NCBI RefSeq assembly: GCF_036099295.1
Contig: NZ_CP107976.1
Coordinates: 6,696,001-6,760,000, forward strand
From: Streptomyces sp. NBC_00358
GTDB lineage: Bacteria; Actinomycetota; Actinomycetes; Streptomycetales; Streptomycetaceae
Length of the DNA stretch: 64,000 bases
Direction: 5' to 3'
Of the stretch, positions 17,667-26,661 are shown one piece after another. A program made the translations under genes and the position numbers. How positions within the stretch are numbered: position 1 is the stretch's first letter; each line of letters starts with the position of its first letter. The notes under the pieces were generated by a model. That model had not been told where the DNA came from and did no database searches. It saw nothing but the letters and a program-made list of their open reading frames with translations.

Positions 17667-18857
17667 ATGGCCGGTCGAAGGTGTGCGTCGCGAGCGGGGC
17701 TCTCCCTGGTGCTGCTGCTCGCCGTGCTCGTCGGCTGCGGAGGCCGGGCGTCCTCGGACACCGCGACGGCCGCGGTGCGGCGGGTCCTCGACCGGCGGGC
17801 GGCCGCGGTCCTGGACCGGGACGAGGCGGCCTTCCGGGCCACCGGGACAGCCACCGGGACCGGCTTCGCGAACCTGCGCGAGGTGCCGCTGGCCGGCTGG
17901 TCCTACCGGCTGACCGCTCTGCACCGCTCCGGCGACCGGGCCACCGCCCGCGCCGAGCTGAGCTACCGCGTCCGGGGCTACGACACCGCGCCCGTCACCG
18001 TGGACCGCGCCCTGCGGCTGGCCCGTACCGGCGGAGCCTGGCGCGTCACCTCCGACCTGCCCGCGGGCAAGGGGGGTGCCCAGTTGTGGGACCAGGGAGC
18101 CGTGACGGCCGTGCGGGGCGAGCACAGCCTCGTCCTCGGCGTCGGGCAGCCGGGTGCGCGGCTGCGGTCCTTCGCGGATCTCGCGGACCGCGCCGTGCCC
18201 GCCGTGTCGGAGGCCTGGGGCACGGACTGGGCGCGGCATGTCGTCGTCCTCGTACCGAAGTCGCTGGAGGGGATGGCGGGGCTGCTCGGGGCCCCGGTGT
18301 CCGGGTACCGGGGGATCGCGGCGGTCACCACCGGTGAGGCGGGCGGCTCGGCGAAGGCGCCGGCGGACCGGATCATCGTCAACCCGGACGCGTACGGCGT
18401 TCTCGGCGACCTCGGCAAGCAGGTCGTGCTCACCCACGAGACCACGCACGTCGCCACCCGCGCCCACACCACGGCCGCCACCCCGCTGTGGCTCTCCGAG
18501 GGGTACGCGGACTGGGCCGGCTACCGCGGCAGCGGGCGGGCACCCGGGCAGGTCGCGCCGGAGCTGGAGCGCGCCGTGGTGGAGGGGCAGGTCCCGGCCG
18601 CGCTGCCCGAGGACGGGGACTTCGGGTTCACCTCGGACGCGGGCCGGCTGGCGCGGGCCTACGAGGGCGGCTGGATGGCCTGCCGGCTGATCGCCGACCA
18701 CTGGGGCGAGGTGCGGCTGAACGACTTCTACCGGGCGGTGGGCGACCACCCCGGGCGCGCGGGCGCCGTCGAGGACGCGCTGCGGGACGTGCTGCACACG
18801 ACCCCGGAGCGGTTCACCCAGTTGTGGCGGCAGTACCTCAGGGATCAACTCGGCTGA
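17667..18857 (+). CDS. Lipoprotein with gluzincin-type HExxH metallopeptidase motif
   Basis: A 396-residue lipoprotein. The signal sequence ends in a lipobox (LVGC). The N-terminal half is an NTF2-like beta-rich region; the C-terminal half carries HETTH (His257, Glu258, His261) and, 17 residues later, Glu278 in WLSEGYADW, the layout of peptidase MA/M1-like gluzincins. A TACGAT hexamer ends 7 nt before the ATG and a GGGAGG fills that space, so either leaderless or normal initiation is possible. It lies with two peptidoglycan hydrolases, suggesting an envelope role. Substrate unknown. Confidence 0.75.
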   Translation: MAGRRCASRAGLSLVLLLAVLVGCGGRASSDTATAAVRRVLDRRAAAVLDRDEAAFRATGTATGTGFANLREVPLAGWSYRLTALHRSGDRATARAELSYRVRGYDTAPVTVDRALRLARTGGAWRVTSDLPAGKGGAQLWDQGAVTAVRGEHSLVLGVGQPGARLRSFADLADRAVPAVSEAWGTDWARHVVVLVPKSLEGMAGLLGAPVSGYRGIAAVTTGEAGGSAKAPADRIIVNPDAYGVLGDLGKQVVLTHETTHVATRAHTTAATPLWLSEGYADWAGYRGSGRAPGQVAPELERAVVEGQVPAALPEDGDFGFTSDAGRLARAYEGGWMACRLIADHWGEVRLNDFYRAVGDHPGRAGAVEDALRDVLHTTPERFTQLWRQYLRDQLG

Positions 18858-18893
18858 CAGGGAAGGCTGTTCGCCCTTCGGGGGCGACGCCGT

Positions 18894-19418
18894 TCACTCC
18901 TCCAGCCGGGCGACTGCCTCCGCGAGCCAGGCCCGTTCCGCCTCGCCCGTCGCCCGCGCCACCCGCAGCATGCCCTGCCGGAACAGGTCGCCGGCCTCCT
19001 CCGCGCGCACGGGCTCGCCGTCCCGGTAGAAGAAGCTCGCCGGTGTGTTGAGGAAGTCCTGGCGCCGGCGCAGCACCGCGGCCTGCTCGCGGGGGTCGTC
19101 CAGGTGGCGCAGGAACGCGAGCAGGGTGTTGAAGCGGACCTGGTCGGTGATCTCGGCCTGCTTGGGGTGGCGCAGCCGCTCCATGAGGCTCTCGCGGCCC
19201 TTGTCGGTGAGCGACAGGATGCGCCGCGGGGCGGCGCTGCTGCCGGGCTCGGTGTGCTGGCCGAGCAGCCCCGCGGTGACCAGGCGGGTGATCGCCGGGT
19301 AGAGGGCGCCGTCGCTGACCGGGCGGACATGGCCGCTGAGGGCCTTGATGCGCTCCTTCAGCTCATAGCCGTGCAGGGGCTCCTCGTACAGAAAGCCCAG
19401 GATCGACAGCTCCAGCAT
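18894..19418 (-). CDS. PadR-family transcriptional regulator
   Basis: A 174-residue regulator with the PadR winged helix (ILGFLYEEPLHGYEL at the N-terminus, then GALYPAITRLVTAGLL) and a C-terminal helical dimerisation domain of the PadR-s2 type. It is divergent from a MATE exporter across a 115-nt gap holding a 27-nt near-perfect palindrome. PadR proteins usually repress a neighbouring efflux gene and themselves and are released by the exported compound. Confidence 0.92.
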   Translation of the reverse strand: MLELSILGFLYEEPLHGYELKERIKALSGHVRPVSDGALYPAITRLVTAGLLGQHTEPGSSAAPRRILSLTDKGRESLMERLRHPKQAEITDQVRFNTLLAFLRHLDDPREQAAVLRRRQDFLNTPASFFYRDGEPVRAEEAGDLFRQGMLRVARATGEAERAWLAEAVARLEE

Positions 19419-19490
19419 CCGGTCGGCTCCTCACTGGTGTCCGGTGCTGCCGGCGCTTGCGGGGTTTCGCGCGGCCATGGTACCTCTTAC

Positions 19491-19517
19491 CGAGCTACCT
19501 CGAAACGATGTAGCTCG
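19491..19517. promoter_or_regulatory. Palindromic operator for the PadR/MATE pair
   Basis: Inverted repeat CGAGCTACCTCG - AAA - CGATGTAGCTCG, 11 of 12 positions matching. It is centred at about 19504, between the divergent starts and just 4 nt before the MATE ribosome site, so a bound repressor would block it. It is the obvious candidate PadR site. Confidence 0.7.
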
Positions 19518-19533
19518 TATCGAGGGAGGCCGT

Positions 19534-20853
19534 GTGAACGCCCATCGCAAGCAGCTCATGACGCTGGCCCACCCCGTCTACTTCTCGCTGCTCGCCTCCG
19601 TCGCCGCCGGAATCATCAACACCCTCTGGGTCTCCCGGCTGGGCAAGGACGCGGTGGCCGCCGTCGCCGTCGCCACCAACACCGAGAACGTGCTGCTCGG
19701 CGTCGCCCTGGTCTTCGCCTCCGGCACCACCGTCCTGGTCGCGCACGCCCGGGGCGCCCGCAGGCCGGGCGCGGTCCGGGCGGCGGTCCGCGGAGGCTGG
19801 GCGCTCTGCGCCCTGGTCACGCCGGTGATCGCGCTCGGCGGCTACCTGCTGCGCGAGCCGCTGGCCCGGCTGGTGCTGGGCGACGACGGACGAGCGCTGA
19901 CCCTCGCCGTCCGGTACTTCGCCGTCTCACTGCCCGGCATCGCCGTCTTCTTCGTCCAGAACCTGGTCGACGGCATCCTGAAGGGCACCGGCGACACCCG
20001 CACCCCGATGCGCCTCGCCCTGCTGGCCAACGGCCTGATCCTCGGCCTCGACCCGCTCCTCATCCACGCGTACGGCGTCCGGGGCGCCGCCGTCTCGACC
20101 GTGCTCTGCCGCTGCGTGGCCCTCGGCGCGGGCCTGCGCGCCCTGCGCCGGAACACCCTGCTGACCGAGACGGCCGGCGCGGTGCCCGCCGAGGCCACCG
20201 GCGCCGCGCTGCGCCGCACCCTCACGACCGGACTGCCCATGTCCGCGGACTTCACGGTCCGGCAGGGCGGGGCGCTCGTACTGGTCGCGATCGTGGCCCG
20301 GCTCGGGACGACGGCGGTGGCGGCGTACGGGATCGCGTACAAGGTCATGTACGTCGCCACCATGGCGTTCTACGCGGTCCGGCAGGCCGCCTCGATCCAC
20401 ACCTCGCACACACGGGGCGAGGGCCGCGACGAGCGGGGCGCCATCGCCCGGCAGGCCGTCCTCGTCTCGGGGGCCGTTGGCCTGCTCGCCGCGGGGCTCC
20501 TGTGCGCCCTGGCCCCCTGGATCATGCGGGCCTTCGGCGCCGGTCCTGCGGTCGCCCACGACGGTGTGCTGTTCCTGTGCTGCGCCGGCCCCTACCTGCT
20601 GCTGATGGCCTGCTTCATCGCCGTCGGCGGGGTCTTCGAGGGCAGCGGGGGAGCGCCGGTGCTGTTCCGGGTGACACTGGCCGGCACGGCGGTCCAGCTA
20701 CCGCTCGCCCACGCCCTGTCCGGATTCGGTCTGCCCGGGATCTGCCTGGCCCTCGCCCTGTCCATGACGGTGCAGTGCGCGGCCCTGTGGCTGTGGACCG
20801 GGCGGGCCCGGCGTCAGGAGGACGCCAGGGTCTCCTTGGCGCGGGCCGCCTGA
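19534..20853 (+). CDS. MATE-family efflux transporter
   Basis: A 439-residue protein with twelve hydrophobic helices in two six-helix halves, typical of MATE multidrug/sodium or proton antiporters (HPVYFSLLASV near the start; FFVQNLVDGILKGTGDTRTPM at the middle). GTG at 19534 is favoured by GAGGGAGG 5 nt upstream; the reading frame extends further but into the operator. It is divergent from and probably repressed by PadR. Its 3' end overlaps the convergent glycosyltransferase by 40 nt. Confidence 0.93.
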   Translation: MNAHRKQLMTLAHPVYFSLLASVAAGIINTLWVSRLGKDAVAAVAVATNTENVLLGVALVFASGTTVLVAHARGARRPGAVRAAVRGGWALCALVTPVIALGGYLLREPLARLVLGDDGRALTLAVRYFAVSLPGIAVFFVQNLVDGILKGTGDTRTPMRLALLANGLILGLDPLLIHAYGVRGAAVSTVLCRCVALGAGLRALRRNTLLTETAGAVPAEATGAALRRTLTTGLPMSADFTVRQGGALVLVAIVARLGTTAVAAYGIAYKVMYVATMAFYAVRQAASIHTSHTRGEGRDERGAIARQAVLVSGAVGLLAAGLLCALAPWIMRAFGAGPAVAHDGVLFLCCAGPYLLLMACFIAVGGVFEGSGGAPVLFRVTLAGTAVQLPLAHALSGFGLPGICLALALSMTVQCAALWLWTGRARRQEDARVSLARAA

Positions 20854-22058
20854 GCCGGGAGCGCCGGCGTCGGCTCGGAGACCGTGTCGCGCCACAGTCG
20901 CCGGGCGGCGAGCAGCGAGGCGATCACCAGCAGGCCGTTGCGGACGACGAGCAGGGTGACGCCGAGGGTGGTGCTGCCCACGACGTCCGCGAACCAGGTG
21001 GGGAACTCCAGCACCGTCACGAAGCACGCGACCAGCACCAGGCAGGCGGGCACGGCCATCCGGCTCGCGCGGAAGCAGAGGCACACCGCCGCGATGCCGA
21101 CCAGCCACACCAGGTACTGCGGGCTGATGACCCGGCTGGTGGCCGTGAACATCAGGACGGCGGTGAACGCGGCGTCGGCGAGCGTGTGCGGCAGGAACCG
21201 CTTGGCGCACAGCCGCCACAGCAGCAGCCAGCCGAAGGCCAGCACGCTCAGGAACAGCGCCGCCGTGCTCACCAGGTCGACGTAGGGGCCGACGAACTCC
21301 ACCGAGCCGTAGTTGAGCAGCACCCGTCCGTTCCAGCCGTGATGCCGGGCCACGTGGAAGACGAGGGAGCCGAGCGACTCCACCTCGGTGCCCCGGTCGC
21401 GCTGGAAGGTCAGGAAGGCGAACGCGCCCGGCATCGTCATCCAGAACAGCGCCGCGATCCCGGCCGTCGTCGCCGCGGCCCACACCCAGGCCCGGCGGCG
21501 CACGGCGGCGAGCAGCAGCAGGACCGGCCAGACCTTCACCATCGCGCCGAAGCCCGTGAGAACCCCCATCACCCGGGGATGGCGGGCTCCGGCGAGCAGC
21601 GCGGCGACCGCGACGGCCGTCACCATCACGTCGTAGCGGGCGTACACGGTGGGTCCGAGCAGCGGAACCCCGACGGCCCACACCCAGGCGCCGCGCAGCG
21701 TCTTGCCGGAGCGCGGGCCCGCGTACAGGAGCAGTCCGAACACCACCAGATCGGCGAAGAAGGCCAGCACGAAGAAGGCTTGCGGGTAGGCCAGGAACGG
21801 CAGCAGGGCGGGGGAGAGGATCGCGAGGGAGGCGGCCGGCGGATACTGCCAGGTCACGTCGTTCAGCGGGAAACTGCCGTTCCGCAGGACCCCGTACCAG
21901 CCGTGGTAGATCACGGAGACGTCGCTGGTGACGTCCGGACCTGGGAAGACGTACACCTTGGCCACGAAGAGCAGCAGCACGAACCTGGTCAGTCCCCAGA
22001 TTCCCAGCAGTGCGGCCACGCCGAACGGGAACCTCGTGCTCCGTGCCGCCCCCGTCAT
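20814..22058 (-). CDS. GT87-family polyprenyl-phosphate mannosyltransferase-like membrane protein
   Basis: A 414-residue protein with about ten membrane helices. The early loop holds acidic residues (PGPDVTSDVSVIYHGWY) as in GT-C glycosyltransferases, followed by WQYPPAA and YARYDVMV motifs typical of GT87 enzymes. These use polyprenyl-phosphomannose to build lipomannan or other envelope glycans. Start at 22058; a GTG two codons upstream is possible. It is divergent from a PimB-like glycosyltransferase, consistent with a shared glycan pathway. Confidence 0.85.
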   Translation of the reverse strand: MTGAARSTRFPFGVAALLGIWGLTRFVLLLFVAKVYVFPGPDVTSDVSVIYHGWYGVLRNGSFPLNDVTWQYPPAASLAILSPALLPFLAYPQAFFVLAFFADLVVFGLLLYAGPRSGKTLRGAWVWAVGVPLLGPTVYARYDVMVTAVAVAALLAGARHPRVMGVLTGFGAMVKVWPVLLLLAAVRRRAWVWAAATTAGIAALFWMTMPGAFAFLTFQRDRGTEVESLGSLVFHVARHHGWNGRVLLNYGSVEFVGPYVDLVSTAALFLSVLAFGWLLLWRLCAKRFLPHTLADAAFTAVLMFTATSRVISPQYLVWLVGIAAVCLCFRASRMAVPACLVLVACFVTVLEFPTWFADVVGSTTLGVTLLVVRNGLLVIASLLAARRLWRDTVSEPTPALPAQAARAKETLASS

Positions 22059-22190
22059 GCCCACCTGGCCCTCTTCGTCCGGAAACCGCTCGCGTCGCGG
22101 CCGCGTTTCTCGCTGACCCGATGGTGACGCGCCGGTCTGTGTGCGAGCCGTCAGGCGCGGCCGCGCGAAGCTGTGAGTATAGATTCGATA

Positions 22191-23345
22191 GTGTCGAACA
22201 CGATGCACAAGACCCTGATCGTGACGAACGACTTCCCGCCCCGCCCCGGCGGCATCCAGGCCTTTCTGCACAACATGGCGCTGCGTCTGGACCCCGAGCG
22301 GATCGTCGTCTACGCCTCGACCTGGAAGCGCGGCCCCGAGGGCGCCGAGGCCACCGCCGCCTTCGACGCCGAGCAGCCCTTCACCGTCGTACGGGACCGC
22401 ACGACGATGCTGCTGCCGACGCCGGGGGCCACCCGCCGGGCGGCCGGTCTGCTGCGCGAACACGGCTGTACGTCGGTGTGGTTCGGGGCGGCGGCCCCGC
22501 TCGGCCTGATGGCTCCCGCCCTGCGCAGGGCGGGCGCTCGACGCCTCGTGGCGACCACGCACGGCCACGAGGCCGGCTGGGCCCAGTTGCCCGCCGCCCG
22601 CACGCTGCTGCGCCGGATCGGCGAGTCCACCGACACGATCACCTACCTCGGGGAGTACACGCGCTCGCGGATCGCCTCCGCGCTGACCCCCGAGGCGGCC
22701 GCGCGCATGGTCCAGCTTCCGCCCGGCGTCGACGAGGGGACCTTCCACCCCGGCTCGGGCGGCCCGGAGGTCCGGGCCCGGCTCGGCCTCACCGACCGGC
22801 CGGTCGTCGTCTGCGTCTCCCGTCTGGTCCCGCGCAAGGGCCAGGACACCCTCGTGCTCGCGATGCCGCGGATCCTGGCCAAGGAGCCGGACGCGGTACT
22901 GCTGATCGTCGGCGGCGGGCCGTACGAGAAGGAACTGCGCAAGCTCGCGCACGACACCGGTGTCGCCGGCTCGGTCCGCTTCACCGGGGCGGTGCCCTGG
23001 TCGGAGCTGCCCGCGCACTACGGAGCCGGTGACGTCTTCGCGATGCCGTGCCGGACCCGCAGAGGCGGCCTCGACGTCGAGGGGCTCGGAATCGTGTACC
23101 TGGAGGCGTCCGCGACGGGCCTTCCGGTGGTCGCCGGTGACTCGGGCGGCGCGCCCGACGCCGTGCTCGACGGGGAGACGGGCTGGGTCGTACGCGGCGG
23201 CTCCGCGGAGGAGGCCGCCGACCGTGTCGTCACCCTGCTCGGCGACTCCGAGCTGCGCCGCCGGATGGGCGAGCGGGGCCGGGCCTGGGTCGAGGAGAAG
23301 TGGCGCTGGGACCTCCTGGCCGAACGCCTGCGCGAGCTGCTCTAG
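22191..23345 (+). CDS. GT4 glycosyltransferase, PimB-like
   Basis: A GT-B fold enzyme of about 384 residues, similar to mycobacterial PimB' (mannosyl transfer to phosphatidylinositol mannoside). Seen: NDFPPRPGGIQ N-terminal glycine loop, HGHEAGW, LVPRKGQDTL, and the nucleotide-sugar EX7E region GLGIVYLEASATGLPVV. TATAGA at 22178-22183 ends 7 nt before the GTG at 22191, suggesting a leaderless start there; GTG 22173 and ATG 22203 are alternatives. Cytoplasmic face of the membrane. Confidence 0.9.
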   Translation: MSNTMHKTLIVTNDFPPRPGGIQAFLHNMALRLDPERIVVYASTWKRGPEGAEATAAFDAEQPFTVVRDRTTMLLPTPGATRRAAGLLREHGCTSVWFGAAAPLGLMAPALRRAGARRLVATTHGHEAGWAQLPAARTLLRRIGESTDTITYLGEYTRSRIASALTPEAAARMVQLPPGVDEGTFHPGSGGPEVRARLGLTDRPVVVCVSRLVPRKGQDTLVLAMPRILAKEPDAVLLIVGGGPYEKELRKLAHDTGVAGSVRFTGAVPWSELPAHYGAGDVFAMPCRTRRGGLDVEGLGIVYLEASATGLPVVAGDSGGAPDAVLDGETGWVVRGGSAEEAADRVVTLLGDSELRRRMGERGRAWVEEKWRWDLLAERLRELL

Positions 23346-23416
23346 CGTTTACCGGGTGCGCCTGAGGGGCTGCCACTCGCGGCCTGCCGGCGTCTGCGGA
23401 CCACCCTGGGCCGGCC

Positions 23417-23467
23417 GCGCAGTTCCTCGCGCCCCTACGGGCCCCGTAGGGGCGCGAGGAACTGCGC
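23417..23467. repeat. Perfect 24-bp inverted repeat, dispersed Streptomyces palindrome
   Basis: Two 24-nt arms (23417-23440 and 23444-23467), perfectly complementary, around a 3-nt loop. The core GCAGTTCCTCGCGCCCCT is a sequence type I recall in many Streptomyces intergenic regions. Just beyond the right arm, ACCACGACGCACC (23473-23485) recurs at 27263-27275. It lies 71 nt after the glycosyltransferase stop and may also serve as its terminator. Confidence 0.8.
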
Positions 23468-23570
23468 GAGCAACCACGACGCACCTCCCTCCCGGGAACG
23501 ACCTGCACCGCCTACGGCGGCTCCCGGCGCCCCCCGGCGGCCCCCGGAAACACCTGGGCCGGGACGGAAA

Positions 23571-23607
23571 ACGGCTCGGCCCCCTCCAGTGAAGGGGGCC
23601 GAGCCGT
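23571..23607 (-). terminator. Terminator of the acyl-CoA ligase gene
   Basis: A perfect 15-bp stem (23571-23585 with 23593-23607) and a 7-nt loop, 38 nt after the ligase stop. On the minus strand it is followed by TTTTCC, a proper intrinsic terminator. It also blocks readthrough from the plus-strand glycosyltransferase. Confidence 0.88.
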
Positions 23608-23645
23608 GATGTCTCCGGCCGGGGCGGAACCCGGTCGCTCGGGCG

Positions 23646-25442
23646 TCAGCCCCGATAGATCGCCTCGATCTCGTTCGCGTAGTCCTTCGCGACCACGTTG
23701 CGCTTGAGCTTCAGGGACGGCGTGAGGTGCCCCGACTCCTCGGTGAACTGGTGGGAGAGGATGCGGAACTTGCGCACCGACTCCGCCTTGGACACCGCCG
23801 CGTTGCCGTCGTCGATCGCGTCCTGGATCGCGGCGATCAGATCGGCGTCCTCGCGCAGCGACGCCGCGGTCGAACCGGCCGGCTTGCCGTGCTCCGCGGC
23901 CCAGCGGGCCAGGAACTCCTCGTCGACCGTGACCAGCGCGCCCACGAACGGACGCCCGTCGCCGACCACCATGCACTCCGCGACCAGCGCGTGCGCGCGG
24001 ATACGGTCCTCGATCACGGCCGGAGCGACGTTCTTGCCGCCCGCGGTGACGATGATCTCCTTCTTGCGGCCGGTGATGCGCAGGTAGCCGTCCTCGTCGA
24101 GGGTGCCGATGTCGCCGGTGTGGAACCAGCCGTCGGCGAGCGCCTCGGCGGTGGCGGCCTCGTTGTTCCAGTACCCCTGGAACAGGTGCTCGCCGTGCAG
24201 CAGCACCTCACCGTCGTCGGCGATACGGATCACCGAGCCGGGCAGCGGCTGGCCGACCGTGCCGATCTTCGTACGGTCCCACGGGTTGAAGGCGGTGGCC
24301 GCGCAGGACTCGGTGAGGCCGTAGCCCTCCAGGACCGTGAAGCCGATACCGCGGAAGAAGTGGCCGAGCCGCTCACCCAGCGGGGCACCGCCCGAGATCG
24401 CGTACTCGCCGCGCCCGCCGAGTACCGCGCGCAGCTTGCTGTAGACGAGCTTGTCGAACGTCTTGTACTTGATCTTCAGACCGAGCGACGGGCCCGCGGG
24501 GGTGTCCAGCGCGCGACTGTACGCGATCGCCGTGTCCGCCGCCTTGTCGAAGATCTTGCCCTTGCCGTCTGCCTGGGCCTTGGCGCGCGCCGAGTTGTAG
24601 ACCTTCTCGAAGACGCGCGGCACACCGAGGATCAGCGTCGGCCGGAACGCGGCCAGCTCGTCGGTGAGGTTCTTGATGTCCGGGACGCAGCCCAGCTTGA
24701 TCGGCGCCATCATCGGCGCGACCTGCACGAGCCGCCCGAAGACGTGCGCGAGCGGGAGGAAGAGCAGGACGGAGCACTCACCGGTGCGGAACAGCGGGCG
24801 CAGCCGCTCCACGATGTTGCCGCACTCCGCGAAGAACGCGCGGTGGGTCAGGACGCAGCCCTTGGGGCGTCCGGTGGTCCCGGAGGTGTAGACGATGGTC
24901 GCCGGGTCGTCCGCCTTGGCGAGCGAGCTGCGCTCCTCGACGGTGGCGTCGCTGACGTCCCTGCCCAGGCGCCCCAGCTCCTCGACGCCGCCGGCCTCGA
25001 TCTGCCAGACGTGCGTCAGGGCGGGCAGCCGGTCGCGCACCGACTCCACGGACGCCGCGTGGGTCGGCAGCTCCACGATGCAGGCGGTCGCGCCCGAGTC
25101 ACCGAGGATCCACTGCACCTGCTCGGCGGAGCTGGTCTCGTACACCGGCACGGTGACGGCGCCGGCGCTCCAGATCGCGAAGTCGAGCAGCGTCCACTCG
25201 TAGCGGGTACGGGACATCAGGGCGACCCGGTCACCGGGCCGCACGCCGGAGGCGATCAGGCCCTTGGCGGCGGCCCGCACCTCGGCGAGGAAGGTGGTGG
25301 CGCTGACGTCCGTCCACGTGCCGCCCACCTTGCGGGCGATGACGGCCACGTCGGGATGCTGCGCGGCGTTTCTACGGACGATGTCGGTGAGATTTCCGTC
25401 CGCAGGGACCTCGTACAAAGCCGGAAGGCTGAACTCGCGCAA
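23646..25442 (-). CDS. Long-chain fatty-acid-CoA ligase (AMP-binding, FadD15 type)
   Basis: Activates fatty acids to acyl-CoA with ATP. It has 598 residues with the adenylate-forming motifs in order: YTSGTTGRPKG (P-loop-like A3), GYGLTESCA, WFHTGDIG and GRKKEIIVTAGGKNVAP, the C-terminal lysine region. The start appears to be TTG at 25442 with GAGGAG 8 nt upstream; no in-frame ATG or GTG fits better. It is monocistronic with a strong terminator. Confidence 0.95.
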   Translation of the reverse strand: MREFSLPALYEVPADGNLTDIVRRNAAQHPDVAVIARKVGGTWTDVSATTFLAEVRAAAKGLIASGVRPGDRVALMSRTRYEWTLLDFAIWSAGAVTVPVYETSSAEQVQWILGDSGATACIVELPTHAASVESVRDRLPALTHVWQIEAGGVEELGRLGRDVSDATVEERSSLAKADDPATIVYTSGTTGRPKGCVLTHRAFFAECGNIVERLRPLFRTGECSVLLFLPLAHVFGRLVQVAPMMAPIKLGCVPDIKNLTDELAAFRPTLILGVPRVFEKVYNSARAKAQADGKGKIFDKAADTAIAYSRALDTPAGPSLGLKIKYKTFDKLVYSKLRAVLGGRGEYAISGGAPLGERLGHFFRGIGFTVLEGYGLTESCAATAFNPWDRTKIGTVGQPLPGSVIRIADDGEVLLHGEHLFQGYWNNEAATAEALADGWFHTGDIGTLDEDGYLRITGRKKEIIVTAGGKNVAPAVIEDRIRAHALVAECMVVGDGRPFVGALVTVDEEFLARWAAEHGKPAGSTAASLREDADLIAAIQDAIDDGNAAVSKAESVRKFRILSHQFTEESGHLTPSLKLKRNVVAKDYANEIEAIYRG

Positions 25443-25738
25443 GACTGCTGCTCCTCATAGGGCGCCGACGCCACGACTCTGTGTGATGCGACGGTGCGGT
25501 CCAAGGCTCGGGCAGGTACTCGGGAGATCGCTGGTTGAAATCCTGAGTACGACTGGACTGCCCGGACGTTACCCGTCGGTATGGCTTCTTCGACAGGGGG
25601 TCCCGACGAGATGTTCTATGCGTCACACGTGTTGGCTTTCCTTCGCGCACAGTAGTCCACGCCCTTCCGGACTAGCCAGTAATCGCAGGTCCGGCCGCCT
25701 CTGTTCACGTCTGCCGCACAGGCCTACGCTTGATCGTC
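25443..25738. promoter_or_regulatory. Divergent promoter region between fadD-like and phosphoesterase genes
   Basis: A 296-nt gap without a credible gene. TGTTCA (25702-25707) with 17-nt spacing to TACGCT (25725-25730) makes a reasonable promoter, whose start site would fall on or next to the ATG at 25739. I could not identify a clear -10 for the minus-strand gene. Confidence 0.45.
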
Positions 25739-26536
25739 ATGGCATTCACACCTGTCGGCCGTCCGAGGACGCGCATTCATGTGGTCAGTGACGTGCACGG
25801 CAACGCCCGGGACCTGGCCCGCGCGGGCGACGGCGCCGACGCCCTGATCTGCCTCGGTGACCTGGTCCTCTTCCTCGACTACGCCGACCACGCGCGCGGC
25901 ATCTTCCCGGACCTGTTCGGAGTGGAGAACGCGGACCGCCTCGTCGAGCTGCGCACCGCCCGCCGCTTCGAGGAGGCGCGCGCGTTCGGCTCCCGGCTGT
26001 GGGCGGGCATCGGCACCGACCGGGCCGCCGCGATCGAGAAGGCGGTGCGCGGGCAGTACGCCGAGATGTTCGCCGCGTTCCCGACACCGACGTACGCCAC
26101 CTACGGCAATGTCGACATGCCGAACCTGTGGCCGGAGTACGCCGGCCCCGGCACCACCGTCCTCGACGGTGAGCGGGTCGAGATCGGGGGCCGTGTCTTC
26201 GGATTCGTCGGCGGAGGGCTGCGGACACCGATGCGGACGCCGTACGAGATCAGCGACGAGGAGTACGCGGCCAAGATCGAGGCGGTCGGCGAGGTCGACG
26301 TGCTGTGCACGCACATTCCGCCGGAGGTGCCGGAGCTGGTGTACGACACCGTGGCGCGCCGCTTCGAGCGCGGCTCCCTCGCCCTCCTGGACGCGATCCG
26401 GCGCACGCGCCCCCGCTACGCGCTCTTCGGTCACGTTCACCAGCCCCTCGTCCGCAGGATGCGTGTCGGAGCGACGGAATGCGTGAATGTGGGGCACTTC
26501 GCCGGGTCGGGCCGGCCCTGGGTGCTGGAGTGGTGA
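25739..26536 (+). CDS. Calcineurin-like metallophosphoesterase
   Basis: A 265-residue phosphoesterase with the binuclear-metal motifs in order: SDVHGN (Asp and His), CLGDLVLF (Asp), YGNVDM (Asn), a THIPPE region and FGHVHQP (the GHxH ligand pair). Substrate not predictable; YfcE-like or cyclic-nucleotide enzymes are the nearest kind. ATG at 25739 is 8 nt after TACGCT and lacks a ribosome site, so a leaderless transcript is likely. Confidence 0.9.
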   Translation: MAFTPVGRPRTRIHVVSDVHGNARDLARAGDGADALICLGDLVLFLDYADHARGIFPDLFGVENADRLVELRTARRFEEARAFGSRLWAGIGTDRAAAIEKAVRGQYAEMFAAFPTPTYATYGNVDMPNLWPEYAGPGTTVLDGERVEIGGRVFGFVGGGLRTPMRTPYEISDEEYAAKIEAVGEVDVLCTHIPPEVPELVYDTVARRFERGSLALLDAIRRTRPRYALFGHVHQPLVRRMRVGATECVNVGHFAGSGRPWVLEW

Positions 26537-26661
26537 GCCCGGCCGCCCTGGTGAAGGCCAGGTGGGGTGACGGCACCCGCGGCCGTGCGCGGTAGCCTTC
26601 ACGCTGCACACACGTGCGCACCGACCTCCCTCACCGGACCGCATCTGGAGGAGCCACCGCG

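Noticed and set aside
19104..22127. 1007-codon plus-strand open frame across padR, MATE and GT87 genes
   Set aside because: Crosses three well-supported genes and the operator; composition is typical of GC-driven shadow frames.
26614..26661. Upstream start for the SRPBCC protein
   Set aside because: ATG 26662 has GGAGGAG at correct spacing and matches the family N-terminus.
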